DNA from: Pectobacterium peruviense
GTDB taxonomy: Bacteria; Pseudomonadota; Gammaproteobacteria; Enterobacterales; Enterobacteriaceae
NCBI RefSeq assembly: GCF_002847345.1
Contig: NZ_LXFV01000011.1
Span: 186,001 to 250,000 of the forward strand
Direction: 5' to 3'
Length of the DNA stretch: 64,000 nucleotides
The translations under genes and the position numbers were made by a program. Within the stretch, counting starts at the first letter, position 1. Each line of letters starts with the position of its first letter. Below are positions 1 to 8,435 of the stretch, in pieces. Under the pieces are notes generated by a model, which saw only the letters and a list, made by a program, of their open reading frames with translations, made no database searches and was not told the DNA's origin.

Positions 1-47
1 AGTTCATCTTTCGGGCTGGTGTAATACAGTGTAATGGCATAGAGCAT
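1..47 (-). CDS. YciI-like protein, 5' end only
   Basis: On the minus strand an ATG at 47-45 opens a frame that runs off the left edge and reads MLYAITLYYTSPKDEL. A GAGGTG ribosome site lies about 7 bases upstream. The start resembles YciI-family proteins (MLYxxxLxYxRPxEE), small ferredoxin-like alpha/beta proteins of mostly unknown role. Only about 15 residues are visible, so the family call rests on a short match. It would lie downstream of the azoreductase gene on the same strand. Confidence 0.4.
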   Translation of the reverse strand, partial: MLYAITLYYTSPKDE

Positions 48-86
48 GATTGCCACCTCAATAATTATTGATCGGCCATATATTTT

Positions 87-707
87 TTAAGCTATGGATG
101 TAATCACAGAATGGATAGAGGACTTCGCATTTTGGATTTCACGATTCTTGATTTCATCCCCTTTTGAAGCGCCTTCCACACGGACAAAATGAATATCGGT
201 AATACCAAGAAACCGGAAAAAGCCCTGAAGATAGCGTTCCTGGAAATCCATATCTAAAAAAGGCGGTGTGGTATAAAAACCACCGCGGGACGAAATCACA
301 ATGACCGTTCTTCCACCCGATAAACCTACTGGGCCTTTCTCTGTATATTTAAAGGTCTTCCCCGCCTGTGCAAGACGATCCAGCCACGATTTCAATTGGC
401 TCGATACGGAAAAATTATACATCGGCGCACCAATAACAATTACGTCATGCGCCAGAAATTCCGCGACCAACGTTTCAGATAATTGGTGTTCCCGCAGCGT
501 TGCCTCGTCCACTGAAGCCGATGGGATCGTACGAAATCCCGCAGCAATCGGCCCGGTTAAGTGGCGTATTTCATCCTTAACCACATCACGATAAGAGACG
601 ACAGCGTTCGGATGCTGCTGAACTAATTGATCGACAACGTCAGCTGAAATCTGTCGGGAAACGGAACCATTCTCAAGAATACTGGAGTCTATATGTAAAA
701 TGTTCAC
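87..707 (-). CDS. FMN-dependent NADH-azoreductase (AzoR family)
   Basis: A 206-residue flavodoxin-fold protein, close to the usual 200 residues of AzoR. It opens with MNILHIDSS, the FMN phosphate-binding beta-strand region, and carries GAPMYNFSVSSQLKSWLD and VISSRGGFY, the conserved flavin and dimer-interface blocks. The family reduces azo compounds and quinones with NADH in the cytoplasm by two-electron transfer, which avoids quinone radicals. It lies 34 bp downstream of the alpha/beta hydrolase gene on the same strand, so the two are probably cotranscribed and may be controlled by the divergent GlxA-type regulator. Which paralogue it is cannot be told here, so no symbol is given. Confidence 0.85.
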   Translation of the reverse strand: MNILHIDSSILENGSVSRQISADVVDQLVQQHPNAVVSYRDVVKDEIRHLTGPIAAGFRTIPSASVDEATLREHQLSETLVAEFLAHDVIVIGAPMYNFSVSSQLKSWLDRLAQAGKTFKYTEKGPVGLSGGRTVIVISSRGGFYTTPPFLDMDFQERYLQGFFRFLGITDIHFVRVEGASKGDEIKNREIQNAKSSIHSVITSIA

Positions 708-741
708 AATAACTTCTCCTACATTGAGTTTCAGAGCTCAC

Positions 742-1521
742 TCATTTAACTGCTTTAGCCGCGCTATCAATAAAATCCGCGACGACTTCCGGGTGTGACA
801 CCAGAGACATATGGCTGGACGAAATAGACTGTGTCTTTGCTCCGATATGACTCGCGATTGCTTTCTGAATTGATGGGTTTAATGCCTTGTCATTCTCCGT
901 TAGCAAATACCAGGTTGGTTTATTTTTCCATGCCGCCTGCTGAATACGATCGCCAAACGCTTTTGCGGCAATCGGCTGTTGCACCGCTACCAACGCCTGT
1001 ACTTTGTCTAGCGGTACATCGCCAGCCATAACCGCACGATACTGCTCAGGATTATCTAGCCAAATTAACCCGTTGGCATCGGGCACCATGCCTTCCATCG
1101 GCGCTTTCAGGCGCTGCAATAAATCAGAGGCGGACTCTCCGCTGTCTGGCACTAGGGCAGATAAGTAGACGATGCCGCGAACGTTGGGAGAATTACCAGC
1201 CTCAGTCACAACAGCTCCCGCCCATGAATGTCCTACCAGCAGCACATCGCCCTGCAGCCTTTGCAACACACGCTTCGTTGCTTCAACATCATCCGCTAAA
1301 GAAGTCAGCGGGTTTTGCACCGCAGTAACGTGGTATCCCATCCCTTGTAGTCGGGCCGTGACGGCAGACCAACTGGAACCATCGGCAAAAGCGCCGTGGA
1401 CCAAGACGATATTGTTAATTTTTGCCGCCTCCGCAACATTGTGAACGCTGGCAGACAGCACCAGACCTAACGCGATAGCCAGATGGCCAAGCCATTTAAT
1501 TCGGTAATGCGTCATACGCAC
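742..1521 (-). CDS. exported alpha/beta-hydrolase
   Basis: A 259-residue alpha/beta-hydrolase. Residues 1-33 form a signal peptide (basic start, hydrophobic LAIALGLVLSASV, then AEAA), so the product is probably periplasmic. The fold is marked by VHGAFADGSSWS (oxyanion region), the nucleophile elbow GHSWAG with Ser99, and a C-terminal SSHMSLVSHPEVV supplying the catalytic His. The relatives are small esterase-like enzymes of the salicylate-esterase/hydroxynitrile-lyase type; the substrate is unknown. It is first in a probable two-gene unit with the azoreductase, and divergent from the AraC/GlxA regulator. Confidence 0.8.
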   Translation of the reverse strand: MRMTHYRIKWLGHLAIALGLVLSASVHNVAEAAKINNIVLVHGAFADGSSWSAVTARLQGMGYHVTAVQNPLTSLADDVEATKRVLQRLQGDVLLVGHSWAGAVVTEAGNSPNVRGIVYLSALVPDSGESASDLLQRLKAPMEGMVPDANGLIWLDNPEQYRAVMAGDVPLDKVQALVAVQQPIAAKAFGDRIQQAAWKNKPTWYLLTENDKALNPSIQKAIASHIGAKTQSISSSHMSLVSHPEVVADFIDSAAKAVK

Positions 1522-1685
1522 TCCTCAGAAAGGTTGATACGACTGCCAATTTCCCCGATGAGTGTTGTCACTCTTTGGGTAACTAATGGTTGAATTTTAA
1601 TCGTGGTTGATATTTGTGGTAAGATGGCAAACTTGACATAGTTCATGCAAAATCCGCCAAATATTGTCTGACTGGAAAATTCACT
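1522..1685. promoter_or_regulatory. divergent promoter region
   Basis: 164 bp between the start codons of the hydrolase (minus) and the GlxA-type regulator (plus). It must hold both promoters and probably the operator of the regulator. A TTGACA hexamer is visible near 1634 reading toward the regulator, but no well-spaced -10 follows, so no exact promoter is called. Confidence 0.35.
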
Positions 1686-2711
1686 ATGCACATCTCTATT
1701 CTGGCGCTGCCGGGCAGCATGCAGTCGGCGATATCCGGGCTTTCCGATATATTCTGGATGGTCAATCAGGCACTGATTACACAACCTGACAACGCGCTTC
1801 CCTCTTCTGCACCGTCGTTTAAAACATCCATTATTAGTGTGGACGGCAAGTCAGTTCGTGATGCTCAGGGCAGGCTAATTCACGTAGACAGTTCATTCGA
1901 CACAGTTGGTAGATCGGATGTCGTATTGGCGACCGGAATGATGCTCGGGCCTGACAAATTACCGCTGTCGACGTCATCCGTCAGTGAATCCGCAATTTGG
2001 CTCAAGGAGCAATATCGGCAAGGTTCTCTGATAGGCGGTGCCTGTGCGGGTGGTTTTATTCTGGCTGAAGCTGGGCTGTTGGATGGTCGGTTTTGCACCA
2101 CGACATGGTGGCTCTACCACACTTTTAAACAGAAATACCCGAAGGCAAAACCGGTGTGGGGCAAAGCGCTAGAAGAGCAAGATGGCATTATTACCACCGG
2201 CGGACCATTATCCTGGGTGGAGCTTGCCCTGCATATTATTCGCCGCAGCGCAGGCCCTAAGATTGCCAAACTAGCGGCGGATATTGCAGTGGCGGATAGT
2301 CAGCCCCTCTCGCAACGTATTTATGCCCCGCAGGGGTTTATTAATACCGTACATCCCCTACTGCTGCGTGCTGAACAGCTTATCCGCTACGAGAACCCAG
2401 CGATCACCGCAGAAGAATTAGCCAGCGCCCTGAATTTTAGTGACCGAACGCTTCACCGAAAGCTCAAAGGACTCACCGCTGAAAGCCCGAAAAACTTTAT
2501 CACCCGCGTCAGAATCGAAATGGCCTGTCTGCTGCTTGAAAACCCGATGACCAATATCAAGCAAGTTGCCGCTGAATGTGGTTACAGTGAAGACACTGCT
2601 TTCAGACGTGCCTTCTCCCAGCAGATGGAGATGACGCCGACCCAGTTCAGAAAATGGGCGCTGTTGAGAAATAATAAACCGAACGCGTTAGATAATGAGG
2701 ATAGTGATTAA
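1686..2711 (+). CDS. GlxA-family AraC-type transcriptional regulator
   Basis: 341 residues in two parts. Residues about 1-200 form a DJ-1/PfpI (class I amidotransferase-like) domain with the nucleophile-elbow segment GGACAGGFILAEAGLL. Residues about 230-330 form a double helix-turn-helix AraC domain (ENPAITAEELASALNFSDRTLHRKL, then IKQVAAECGYSEDTAFRRAF), written here only by key blocks. GlxA-type proteins are DNA-binding activators whose DJ-1 domain probably senses a ligand. It is divergent from the hydrolase-azoreductase pair, its most likely target (inference from position). Confidence 0.85.
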   Translation: MHISILALPGSMQSAISGLSDIFWMVNQALITQPDNALPSSAPSFKTSIISVDGKSVRDAQGRLIHVDSSFDTVGRSDVVLATGMMLGPDKLPLSTSSVSESAIWLKEQYRQGSLIGGACAGGFILAEAGLLDGRFCTTTWWLYHTFKQKYPKAKPVWGKALEEQDGIITTGGPLSWVELALHIIRRSAGPKIAKLAADIAVADSQPLSQRIYAPQGFINTVHPLLLRAEQLIRYENPAITAEELASALNFSDRTLHRKLKGLTAESPKNFITRVRIEMACLLLENPMTNIKQVAAECGYSEDTAFRRAFSQQMEMTPTQFRKWALLRNNKPNALDNEDSD

Positions 2712-2740
2712 GGCTGTGGCTCTGGAAGACACGAACTACC

Positions 2741-2902
2741 GTCTTGATTTACGCCATCGCAACACATTGCTATTCACCGTTCGAACAAGCGTATAAAAAT
2801 GACGTTCGTGGTGCTGGCAACTATTTATCCCAGATGTATTACAATGGGCAGTATGTTGAAGCTGAAGGCCATCAAGCCAAAATATTACTAGGAACCAGCT
2901 AG
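2741..2902 (+). pseudogene. coding remnant, Sel1-repeat-like
   Basis: A frame open from before 2741 to TAG at 2900-2902 includes residues such as ATHCYSPFEQAYKNDVRGAG and MYYNGQYVEAEGHQAKILL. The spacing of small residues and the YYNG turn resemble a Sel1-type helical repeat. There is no start codon or ribosome site, and the product would be a tail only. I read it as the leftover 3' end of a decayed gene. Confidence 0.35.
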
Positions 2903-2999
2903 AACATCAGATGATAATTATTTTCGCCAGTGTGAAAAAGATAAGCGTGAGAGAACAGCAACACGCAGCGAATTACCGTTCTTAACGTTAAAACATGAA

Positions 3000-3197
3000 T
3001 AAAACTTTCTCGGAAGAAAGGACGTGCCGTATAAATGTGAGGTCCATTTCGTTATCTATACTAATAAATTAGGTGAAGTCGCTAATAACCTGACAGTACT
3101 CTCTATTTCGCTCAGCGATTTTTGTAATGAACAAGAGATTGAATCACTCACTCTTTTTATTGAAAAAAGAATGGGTAGTCCAAAAACAATCTCATAG
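3000..3197 (+). pseudogene. unrecognised coding remnant
   Basis: A frame with protein-like composition runs to TAG at 3195-3197 (blocks KCEVHFVIYTNKLGEVANNL, IESLTLFIEKRMG). It begins directly after a stop codon and lacks a start, so it looks like the 3' end of a lost gene. I do not recognise the family. The rest of 2903-3445 shows no supported gene. Confidence 0.25.
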
Positions 3198-3445
3198 CAG
3201 CACTCGTTGCATAATTCTGCTGTATGACAGAATCCTATAAACAAATTGCCAGTAGACTATGGCGTCTTCTCGTTTATGTTCCCTACTTCCTGCCGTCACT
3301 TCACACCTGAGTAGCGCGACGGCCACTATCACCTCTGCGCAATTTTTACGCCGAGAGGGGAAATATATTCAGGTATATTAGCCCCCTCAATCTAACTCAA
3401 CGAATAATCCCCAACCTCACAGGTAGCATTGAAATTATAAATAGA

Positions 3446-3482
3446 CAAATAAAAATTGGTGACCGCGGGCGCAATCACCAAT
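3446..3482 (-). terminator. rho-independent terminator of the KTSC-like gene
   Basis: Read on the minus strand, ATTGGTGA (3482-3475) pairs perfectly with TCACCAAT (3462-3455) across a 12-base loop and is followed by a T-rich tract (TTTTATTTG). It sits 30 bp past the stop codon of the 3512-3733 gene. Confidence 0.6.
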
Positions 3483-3511
3483 ATGTCAAATAAAAATAAT
3501 TATCATGCAAA

Positions 3512-3733
3512 TCATCTATCGTATTTGAACTTTACAAATTTATTAATGTAAGCATTTAGGCCGTCACCATTTCTTGCTAAAACCTTCATTTTCTCTACAT
3601 GGATATGACCTGCCACACCATAGCTGTATGTATAAGATTTCGCAGTATTATCAAACCATACTGTTATGCAATCACTACCTATTTCATACCCTCTAACACC
3701 AGAGTCATTATTAATGTCTTTATAAACTTCCAT
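3512..3733 (-). CDS. KTSC-like small protein
   Basis: 73 residues, start supported by an AGGGG ribosome site about 9 bases upstream of the ATG, with its own terminator. The pattern VRGYEIGSDCITVWF, then KSYTYSYG, then a C-terminal LNAYINKFVKFKYDR resembles the KTSC fold (beta-strands plus a terminal lysine-rich helix or strand). That fold occurs in small stand-alone proteins and fused to lysyl-tRNA synthetases or phage proteins, and may bind nucleic acid. The role here is unknown. It is an isolated gene in an AT-rich accessory zone. Confidence 0.55.
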   Translation of the reverse strand: MEVYKDINNDSGVRGYEIGSDCITVWFDNTAKSYTYSYGVAGHIHVEKMKVLARNGDGLNAYINKFVKFKYDR

Positions 3734-4263
3734 TTTATTACCCCTATATGAATACGCTTATACGCATCGTCATAATTAAGAGATAAACAAAAATGAGTAT
3801 TGATTGCGATCATAGATAAGACTAAAAACCATCAAGCCTAAATAGCTGTTCCGAATAGTAGATCACTTCGAGGGAACTCAGCCCGGATTGTGCGATCCGA
3901 TCAATCGCCAAACCGACCCTATCACCAACCGGACTGAGCGATACATTTATCAACTTATTCCTTTTCGGAATCAAAATTATGCTGGGGTGTGCAAGATCAC
4001 CGAATGAGCTACATAGATACGGCAAAAACGAGTGCCGCGTCGGGAACGCGTCACTAGCAGCGCCAAAAGCAGGCATAAACACCGAAGGAGTCGCGCAGCG
4101 GCATAATTTCTGCCAACAGCCTGGGTTCTCAGGACGGCGGCAACTGAATGCCCAGAGTCGGGCATGACAATTGTGCAACAGATAAATTTATTATCTATCA
4201 CGAGCGAAACTTTCCCTTTTCGTAAAAAATTCGTCCTGTAAACAAACCATGACTCCGTATCAC
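3734..4263. other. intergenic stretch without a supported gene
   Basis: 530 bp between the KTSC-like gene and the TetR gene, both on the minus strand. Short frames exist (for example one ending at 3822 with a protein-like tail SPVGDRVGLAIDRIAQSG), but none has a ribosome site or a recognisable family. It may hold gene debris. Confidence 0.4.
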
Positions 4264-4866
4264 TTAGCAAGCACCCAGTTCGGTTTTAAGACAACCAAAA
4301 TTTGCCTCAAGGTGCTCTACTAGTAGCCTCTGACATCCTTCGGCAACCCATGCATCGATCGAAAGCCGCATTGCCCCAACGCAAATCATTGCTGCAAGAC
4401 GTAGGCCGAAACGTCTCTCAACATCTGGCCAGAGCTCGCACAGACCTTCGTAGGCTGCTTGCTCCATTCGCAGAAATTTAGCCTGATTGCCCGATTGGAG
4501 TTGTTCGGTCGACTGCACAATTCTGCCAATCAACACCGCGACATCCGGGCGCATATTCACCGTCAGAGTAACCAGCGCCGCTTGAATGGTCTCGATTGGC
4601 GATGCTGCTACACCCCGCTTCAGTATCTCCGCATGTAACTCACCCGGCAGCGCATTTTGCCAAGCCAAGATGATTTCTTCCTTAGAGCCGAAGTAGTTAA
4701 AGAAGGTTCTTCGGGCGATGCCCGATGCTTCGGCAATCGCATCGAGCGTCGTGGCTTCATAGCCGTTCTCTGCGAACAACTTCAGGCCTACTTCAGTGAT
4801 GCGGTGGTACATCTCGCGGCGCTTCTTTTCGCGAACGCCGTCTTTACGTTTCAACTCATGTTCCAT
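4264..4866 (-). CDS. TetR-family transcriptional regulator
   Basis: 200 residues. The N-terminal three-helix DNA-binding domain is clear: LKLFAENGYEATTLDAIAEA, then SGIARRTFFNYFGSKEEIIL (helix-turn-helix and the F-x-Y-F-x-x-K signature). Residues about 70-200 form the helical ligand-binding half, ending in AAMICVGAMRLSIDAWVAEG. TetR proteins are dimeric repressors released by a small ligand. The gene is divergent from the oxidoreductase remnant and the aldo/keto reductase, with a double palindromic operator in the 116-bp gap, so it probably represses both directions. Confidence 0.9.
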   Translation of the reverse strand: MEHELKRKDGVREKKRREMYHRITEVGLKLFAENGYEATTLDAIAEASGIARRTFFNYFGSKEEIILAWQNALPGELHAEILKRGVAASPIETIQAALVTLTVNMRPDVAVLIGRIVQSTEQLQSGNQAKFLRMEQAAYEGLCELWPDVERRFGLRLAAMICVGAMRLSIDAWVAEGCQRLLVEHLEANFGCLKTELGAC

Positions 4867-4899
4867 ACCAAGCTCTCACATATTTTTTTCTTGAAAATT

Positions 4900-4936
4900 T
4901 GCACCAAGTGCAATATTTTATTTTGCACTTGGTGCA
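4900..4936. promoter_or_regulatory. double palindromic operator, probably for the adjacent TetR protein
   Basis: A perfect 14-bp inverted repeat, TGCACCAAGTGCAA (4900-4913) and TTGCACTTGGTGCA (4923-4936), separated by 9 A/T bases. Each arm is itself a short palindrome (TGCAC-3-GTGCA), so there are two 13-bp operator-like sites facing each other. Centre-to-centre spacing is 24 bp, compatible with two TetR dimers on nearby helix faces. It lies between the start codons of the TetR gene and the oxidoreductase remnant. Binding is inferred. Confidence 0.7.
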
Positions 4937-4982
4937 TAAATATATCATCGATACCTATTTTCCCCAACTTTGGAAATCACAC

Positions 4983-5318
4983 ATGAGAGCCATACGCATT
5001 CACAATTTCACAGAAGCACCACGCAGGGAGGATATCCCCGTACCTGATATCGGCCATGACGACGTGCGCGCGGGTGGACGCCTCATTTCTACTGTCATGC
5101 CACCCGACGAGGAAGAAGCACGAGCACATGGAGTAACGGCCAGCATCTTCTATGCTAAGCCCTTTGCCGATCGTCTCGGCGATCTCGTCGCAACGATCGC
5201 TAGTCGAAATGTAAAGGTGATCATTGATCGCACAGTTCCTTTAAATCGCTTTGACGAAGCGTGGGACTACCAGATCTACGGTCATGCACGCGGTAAGATC
5301 GTCGTACTTTCACAATAA
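4983..5318 (+). pseudogene. NADPH:quinone/zinc-type alcohol dehydrogenase, internally deleted
   Basis: An open frame of 111 residues joins the N-terminus of a medium-chain dehydrogenase/reductase (MRAIRIHNFTEAPRREDIPV) directly to its C-terminus (GGRLISTVMPPDEEEARAHG through IYGHARGKIVVLSQ). Family members have about 300-330 residues, so roughly 200, including the GroES-like barrel and the Rossmann NADPH fold, are missing. The join is in frame near position 5073. Catalysis is not expected. It is first in a unit with the aldo/keto reductase, 29 bp downstream, so promoter and polarity may still be intact. Confidence 0.75.
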
Positions 5319-5347
5319 ACCTCAACAACCCACATTAGGATAATTTC

Positions 5348-6226
5348 ATGAATACCTCGCACCTTGGTGGCACATTTACCCCGATCGGTACATCGTTGAA
5401 CCTGAAACGCATGGGCTATGGCACCATGCAATTGCCCGGCCCGCACGTCTGGGGTCCACCGCGTGACAAAGACGCTGCTCTGGCAGTACTACGCGAAGTG
5501 ATAGCTCTGGGAGCCAATCACATCGACACAGCCGAATTCTATGGCCCGGGCGTATCCAACCAGCTAATCCGCGAAGCGTTATCACCCTATTCGGGTGACA
5601 TGACGATCGTTACCAAAGTCGGTTTCGTGCGTGGTGACGATGCATCTTGGGTACCCGATCATACGCCGGGTGGGATCAAGCGTGCGGTGCATGAGAACCT
5701 CACAAGCCTCGGACTGGAAACGCTTGATGTTGTCAATCTGCGGCTGGGCGGCGCGCACGGACCGGACGATCGCTCGGTAGCCGAATCATTAGAGGTACTT
5801 GTTCAACTCCAGCGGCAAGGTCTGATTCGTCACATTGGCTTGAGTAATGTCTCACCCACGCAATTTACCGAAGCTAAGTCGATAACGACAATCGTGTGCG
5901 TCCAGAACCAGTATAATTTGGTCAAGCGTGGCGATGATGAATTCATCGATGCTCTGGCGGCACAAGGGGTAGCTTACGTTCCCTTCTTCCCGCTAGGCGG
6001 ATTTTCGTCACTGCAATCATCGATCCTCTCGCAAGTGGCTAACGAGGTCGGAGCGACGCCAAAGCAGGTTGCATTAGCATGGCTGCTACAGCGATCTCCT
6101 AATATTCTTGTCATCGCAGGAACGTCATCTACGACGCATCTCAGAGAGAATTTCGCCGCAGCAGATCTCGTATTGTCAGGCGAGCAAATCACAAAGCTTA
6201 ATAGTATTTCGCGACAGGTTGATTAA
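5348..6226 (+). CDS. pdxI: PdxI-like aldo/keto reductase
   Basis: 292 residues, a TIM-barrel aldo/keto reductase. The sequence follows E. coli YdbC/PdxI (pyridoxal reductase, which interconverts pyridoxal and pyridoxine with NADPH in vitamin B6 salvage) block by block: RMGYGTMQLPGPHVWGPPRD, NHIDTAEFYGPGVSNQLIRE (catalytic Asp and Tyr), TIVTKVGF (Lys) and YVPFFPLGGFSSLQSS. As in YdbC, the usual catalytic His position reads VVNLRLGG rather than QxHR. It lies behind the TetR operator and the deleted dehydrogenase. Physiological activity on B6 vitamers is inferred from the resemblance. Confidence 0.75.
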   Translation: MNTSHLGGTFTPIGTSLNLKRMGYGTMQLPGPHVWGPPRDKDAALAVLREVIALGANHIDTAEFYGPGVSNQLIREALSPYSGDMTIVTKVGFVRGDDASWVPDHTPGGIKRAVHENLTSLGLETLDVVNLRLGGAHGPDDRSVAESLEVLVQLQRQGLIRHIGLSNVSPTQFTEAKSITTIVCVQNQYNLVKRGDDEFIDALAAQGVAYVPFFPLGGFSSLQSSILSQVANEVGATPKQVALAWLLQRSPNILVIAGTSSTTHLRENFAAADLVLSGEQITKLNSISRQVD

Positions 6227-6281
6227 TCACGCCTTAGGTAACCGGTGTCTTTAATAAGAAACCGCCGTCTTCAAAATAGGA

Positions 6282-6303
6282 AAACCCGCAGTTATGCGGG
6301 TTT
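6282..6303. terminator. bidirectional terminator between pdxI-like gene and RIO1-like kinase
   Basis: AAACCCGCA (6282-6290), a four-base loop and TGCGGGTTT (6295-6303). It sits between convergent genes. On the minus strand the stem runs into TTTTCC, so it is the better terminator for the kinase gene. The remaining intergenic DNA (6227-6519) shows no gene. Confidence 0.6.
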
Positions 6304-6519
6304 AGATAGGCTTTTGGCTATTTAGCACAGAGTGTAGTGGGCAACAAAACTGACTGCGGTTTTAACATTTACCCAAAACGAAAATTCTGATTCATTTAGT
6401 GTAATGCCGCCATTTGTGGTGGCGCGCAATGCACTATAAATAGCATCTGGTGACTATCACGGATTCAATTTTCACTGTTTCCCTGAAAGGGCCATCAACG
6501 ACTGATGTCGCTCCAACAA

Positions 6520-7374
6520 TTATTCATCGTCGCGTTCTTTTCTTGCTCGCTGACGTTCATAGAACTCATCTTCAGCCGCAATGATTTCATCAATCAGTGA
6601 ACCCATATCCACCTCATGCGTCGCTTCGACGAAGAGACCAGTTAGCGCTGTTTCTGGTGTTAATTTTCCGTCTTCATATAACATCCAGATTTCTTGCGCA
6701 TACCGCGTTTGCAATAATTGTGGCGCGAACTGACCGTAGTAAGCGGTGATGTTATTAACATCACGTGTAAACATTGATTCAGCATGGTTGTTGGCGGCGG
6801 CGTCCACAGCTTGTGGCAAGTCGATAATTACCGGCCCCTGCGCATCGAGCAGTACGTTAAACTCCGATAAATCACCATGTACAATACCTGCACACAACAT
6901 GCGCACGATATTGCGGATCATTGTATTAAAATCAGCAACTGCAGTCTCTTCCGTGAGAGTCACATCGCTAAGGCGTGGAGCAACAGCGCCCTCAACATCT
7001 GTGACCAACTCCATTAATAGCACACCGTCAAGACAGATATAGGGCTGTGGTACGCGAACACCGGCATTAGCAAGACGGAACAGTGCATCGACTTCCGCCG
7101 TTTGCCAGGATTCCTCTTGTTGCTTGCGTCCGAATTTTGAGTTTTTTTGCATTGCACGGGCATTACGCGTGTTACGGACTTTGCGCCCTTCCTGGTACTG
7201 CACTGCCTGTTTAAAGCTACGCTGCATTGCTTCTTTGTACACTTTGGCACACTGGATTTTGTCACCACATAAAACAGTGTAAACGTCCGCTTCCTTGCCG
7301 CTTTTCAAGCGTTGGAGCACATTGTCTATCAGGCCATCATCGACCAGAGGTTGGAGTCTGTTTGGGATTTTCAT
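6520..7374 (-). CDS. RIO1-like serine protein kinase (PA4780 family)
   Basis: 284 residues, the normal length of the bacterial PA4780/RIO1-like family. Kinase landmarks are present: GKEADVY glycine-rich segment, ATP-anchoring Lys44 in QCAKVYK, catalytic loop HGDLSEFN (Asp168, Asn173) and metal-binding IIDLPQ (Asp185). RIO-type kinases lack the activation loop and substrate lobe of classical kinases. The acidic-basic tail (AAEDEFYERQRARKERDDE) is typical. Substrates in bacteria are poorly known. The gene stands alone, ending toward the pdxI-like gene. Confidence 0.88.
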   Translation of the reverse strand: MKIPNRLQPLVDDGLIDNVLQRLKSGKEADVYTVLCGDKIQCAKVYKEAMQRSFKQAVQYQEGRKVRNTRNARAMQKNSKFGRKQQEESWQTAEVDALFRLANAGVRVPQPYICLDGVLLMELVTDVEGAVAPRLSDVTLTEETAVADFNTMIRNIVRMLCAGIVHGDLSEFNVLLDAQGPVIIDLPQAVDAAANNHAESMFTRDVNNITAYYGQFAPQLLQTRYAQEIWMLYEDGKLTPETALTGLFVEATHEVDMGSLIDEIIAAEDEFYERQRARKERDDE

Positions 7375-7469
7375 GCGGCTTTACACCTTATTTCAGCCGC
7401 TTTTCGTATCAATAACAAAGACGGTGATACTGGAAAAAATGGCAGAGTCTGAAGAAAGATTTTAATTTT

Positions 7470-7820
7470 ACCAATAATCACCGGATTTTGCTTGCCTACT
7501 CCCCGTTGAAATCCTCTTCTTTGCTTCATTCGGCCATTCATGTGCCTCTGAACGAGTCATCCCGTCAACACCATATCGATAAATGGTGCTGGTTTCTTGT
7601 CTACCGTGGATCGAGTCGTTGTAGCGAAACGAGATCTCTTTGGGGCGTTTATTTAACGCTTCAGTGATCAGACGTTCACCTTTCGGCCAGTACTGCGAGC
7701 GCGTTTGCCAATGTGGATGATGCCAGCCCTACAGCTCTGGAAACGGCCGCCAGCGTCATCTCTTTTTCCTTAATCCCGCGATAATATCCGCCGGGTGCCA
7801 GTCAGTGTGATCTATTCCAT
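7470..7820 (-). pseudogene. Ner/Nlp (SfsB)-type DNA-binding protein, frameshifted
   Basis: Minus-strand translation in shifting frames matches the Ner-like/Nlp winged-helix family: DHTDWHPADIIAGLRKK, then TLAAVSRAVGLASSTLANAL, then WPKGERLITEAL and RPKEISFRYND, followed by a tail SIHGRQETSTIYRYGVDGMT. At least two frameshifts are needed, one before TLAAVS and one at ANAL/SQYWPK. The ATG at 7820 is followed two codons later by TAG. The conserved IWPSRY block is changed to ISFRY. The gene is clearly dead; the intact family includes the Mu Ner repressor and E. coli SfsB. Confidence 0.65.
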
Positions 7821-8435
7821 TTCCCTCCACCTATCAAAAATCATTTTTGATTTCCCGTGTGGATAGGATCATTTTTTGTGATGAGTAAGACCACAGACGA
7901 TGAGTCACATCTTTAACGGATTAGCCTGTGTCTAGCTAAACCGCTGCCGTATTTTAGGCCGGCGCACGAGGATGGGGCAAACGCTTAGGGCATATCAAAT
8001 CACAGTAGCCCCATGTATCTAGGGATGTAAAACAACATGGAAAACTGACGTTAGACTATAACTATTATTCTGGAGATACCCTATATTACTTGAGTACATA
8101 ACGTGACAAAGGACCTACGAATACTCCAGTAATACCCCATCCCCCAAGAGGCAAAAATTCTTTCTAATATTAGAATGGTTTTAATATCTTGAAAATTTCT
8201 AAAACTGTGACATTCTAGGTAAGGTTAATTTGTAAAAAACGTATCTTGTACGCCCAAACTTAAACAACAGATCGGTTCGTCCAAGGAAAGAAGGTTAAGT
8301 CAAATTCAAGAAATGTTGCTTTGCTGACCTAATGCCGAACCAAAACTAAACCTCGTGGTCTCCTGCTGATTGGTTTAAATATTGGGTAAATTTCTGCTAC
8401 AGAGTATGATTACCACTTTGAGAAAAGGACTCGCT
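7821..8435. other. intergenic stretch without a supported gene
   Basis: About 615 bp that turn AT-rich toward the membrane-protein gene. No open frame of note and no recognised repeat. It presumably contains the promoter of the membrane protein-TIR unit. Confidence 0.4.

Noticed and set aside
3822-4178. 118-codon minus-strand frame before the TetR gene
   Set aside because: No ribosome site or recognised domain; only its tail looks protein-like, so it was described as possible debris.
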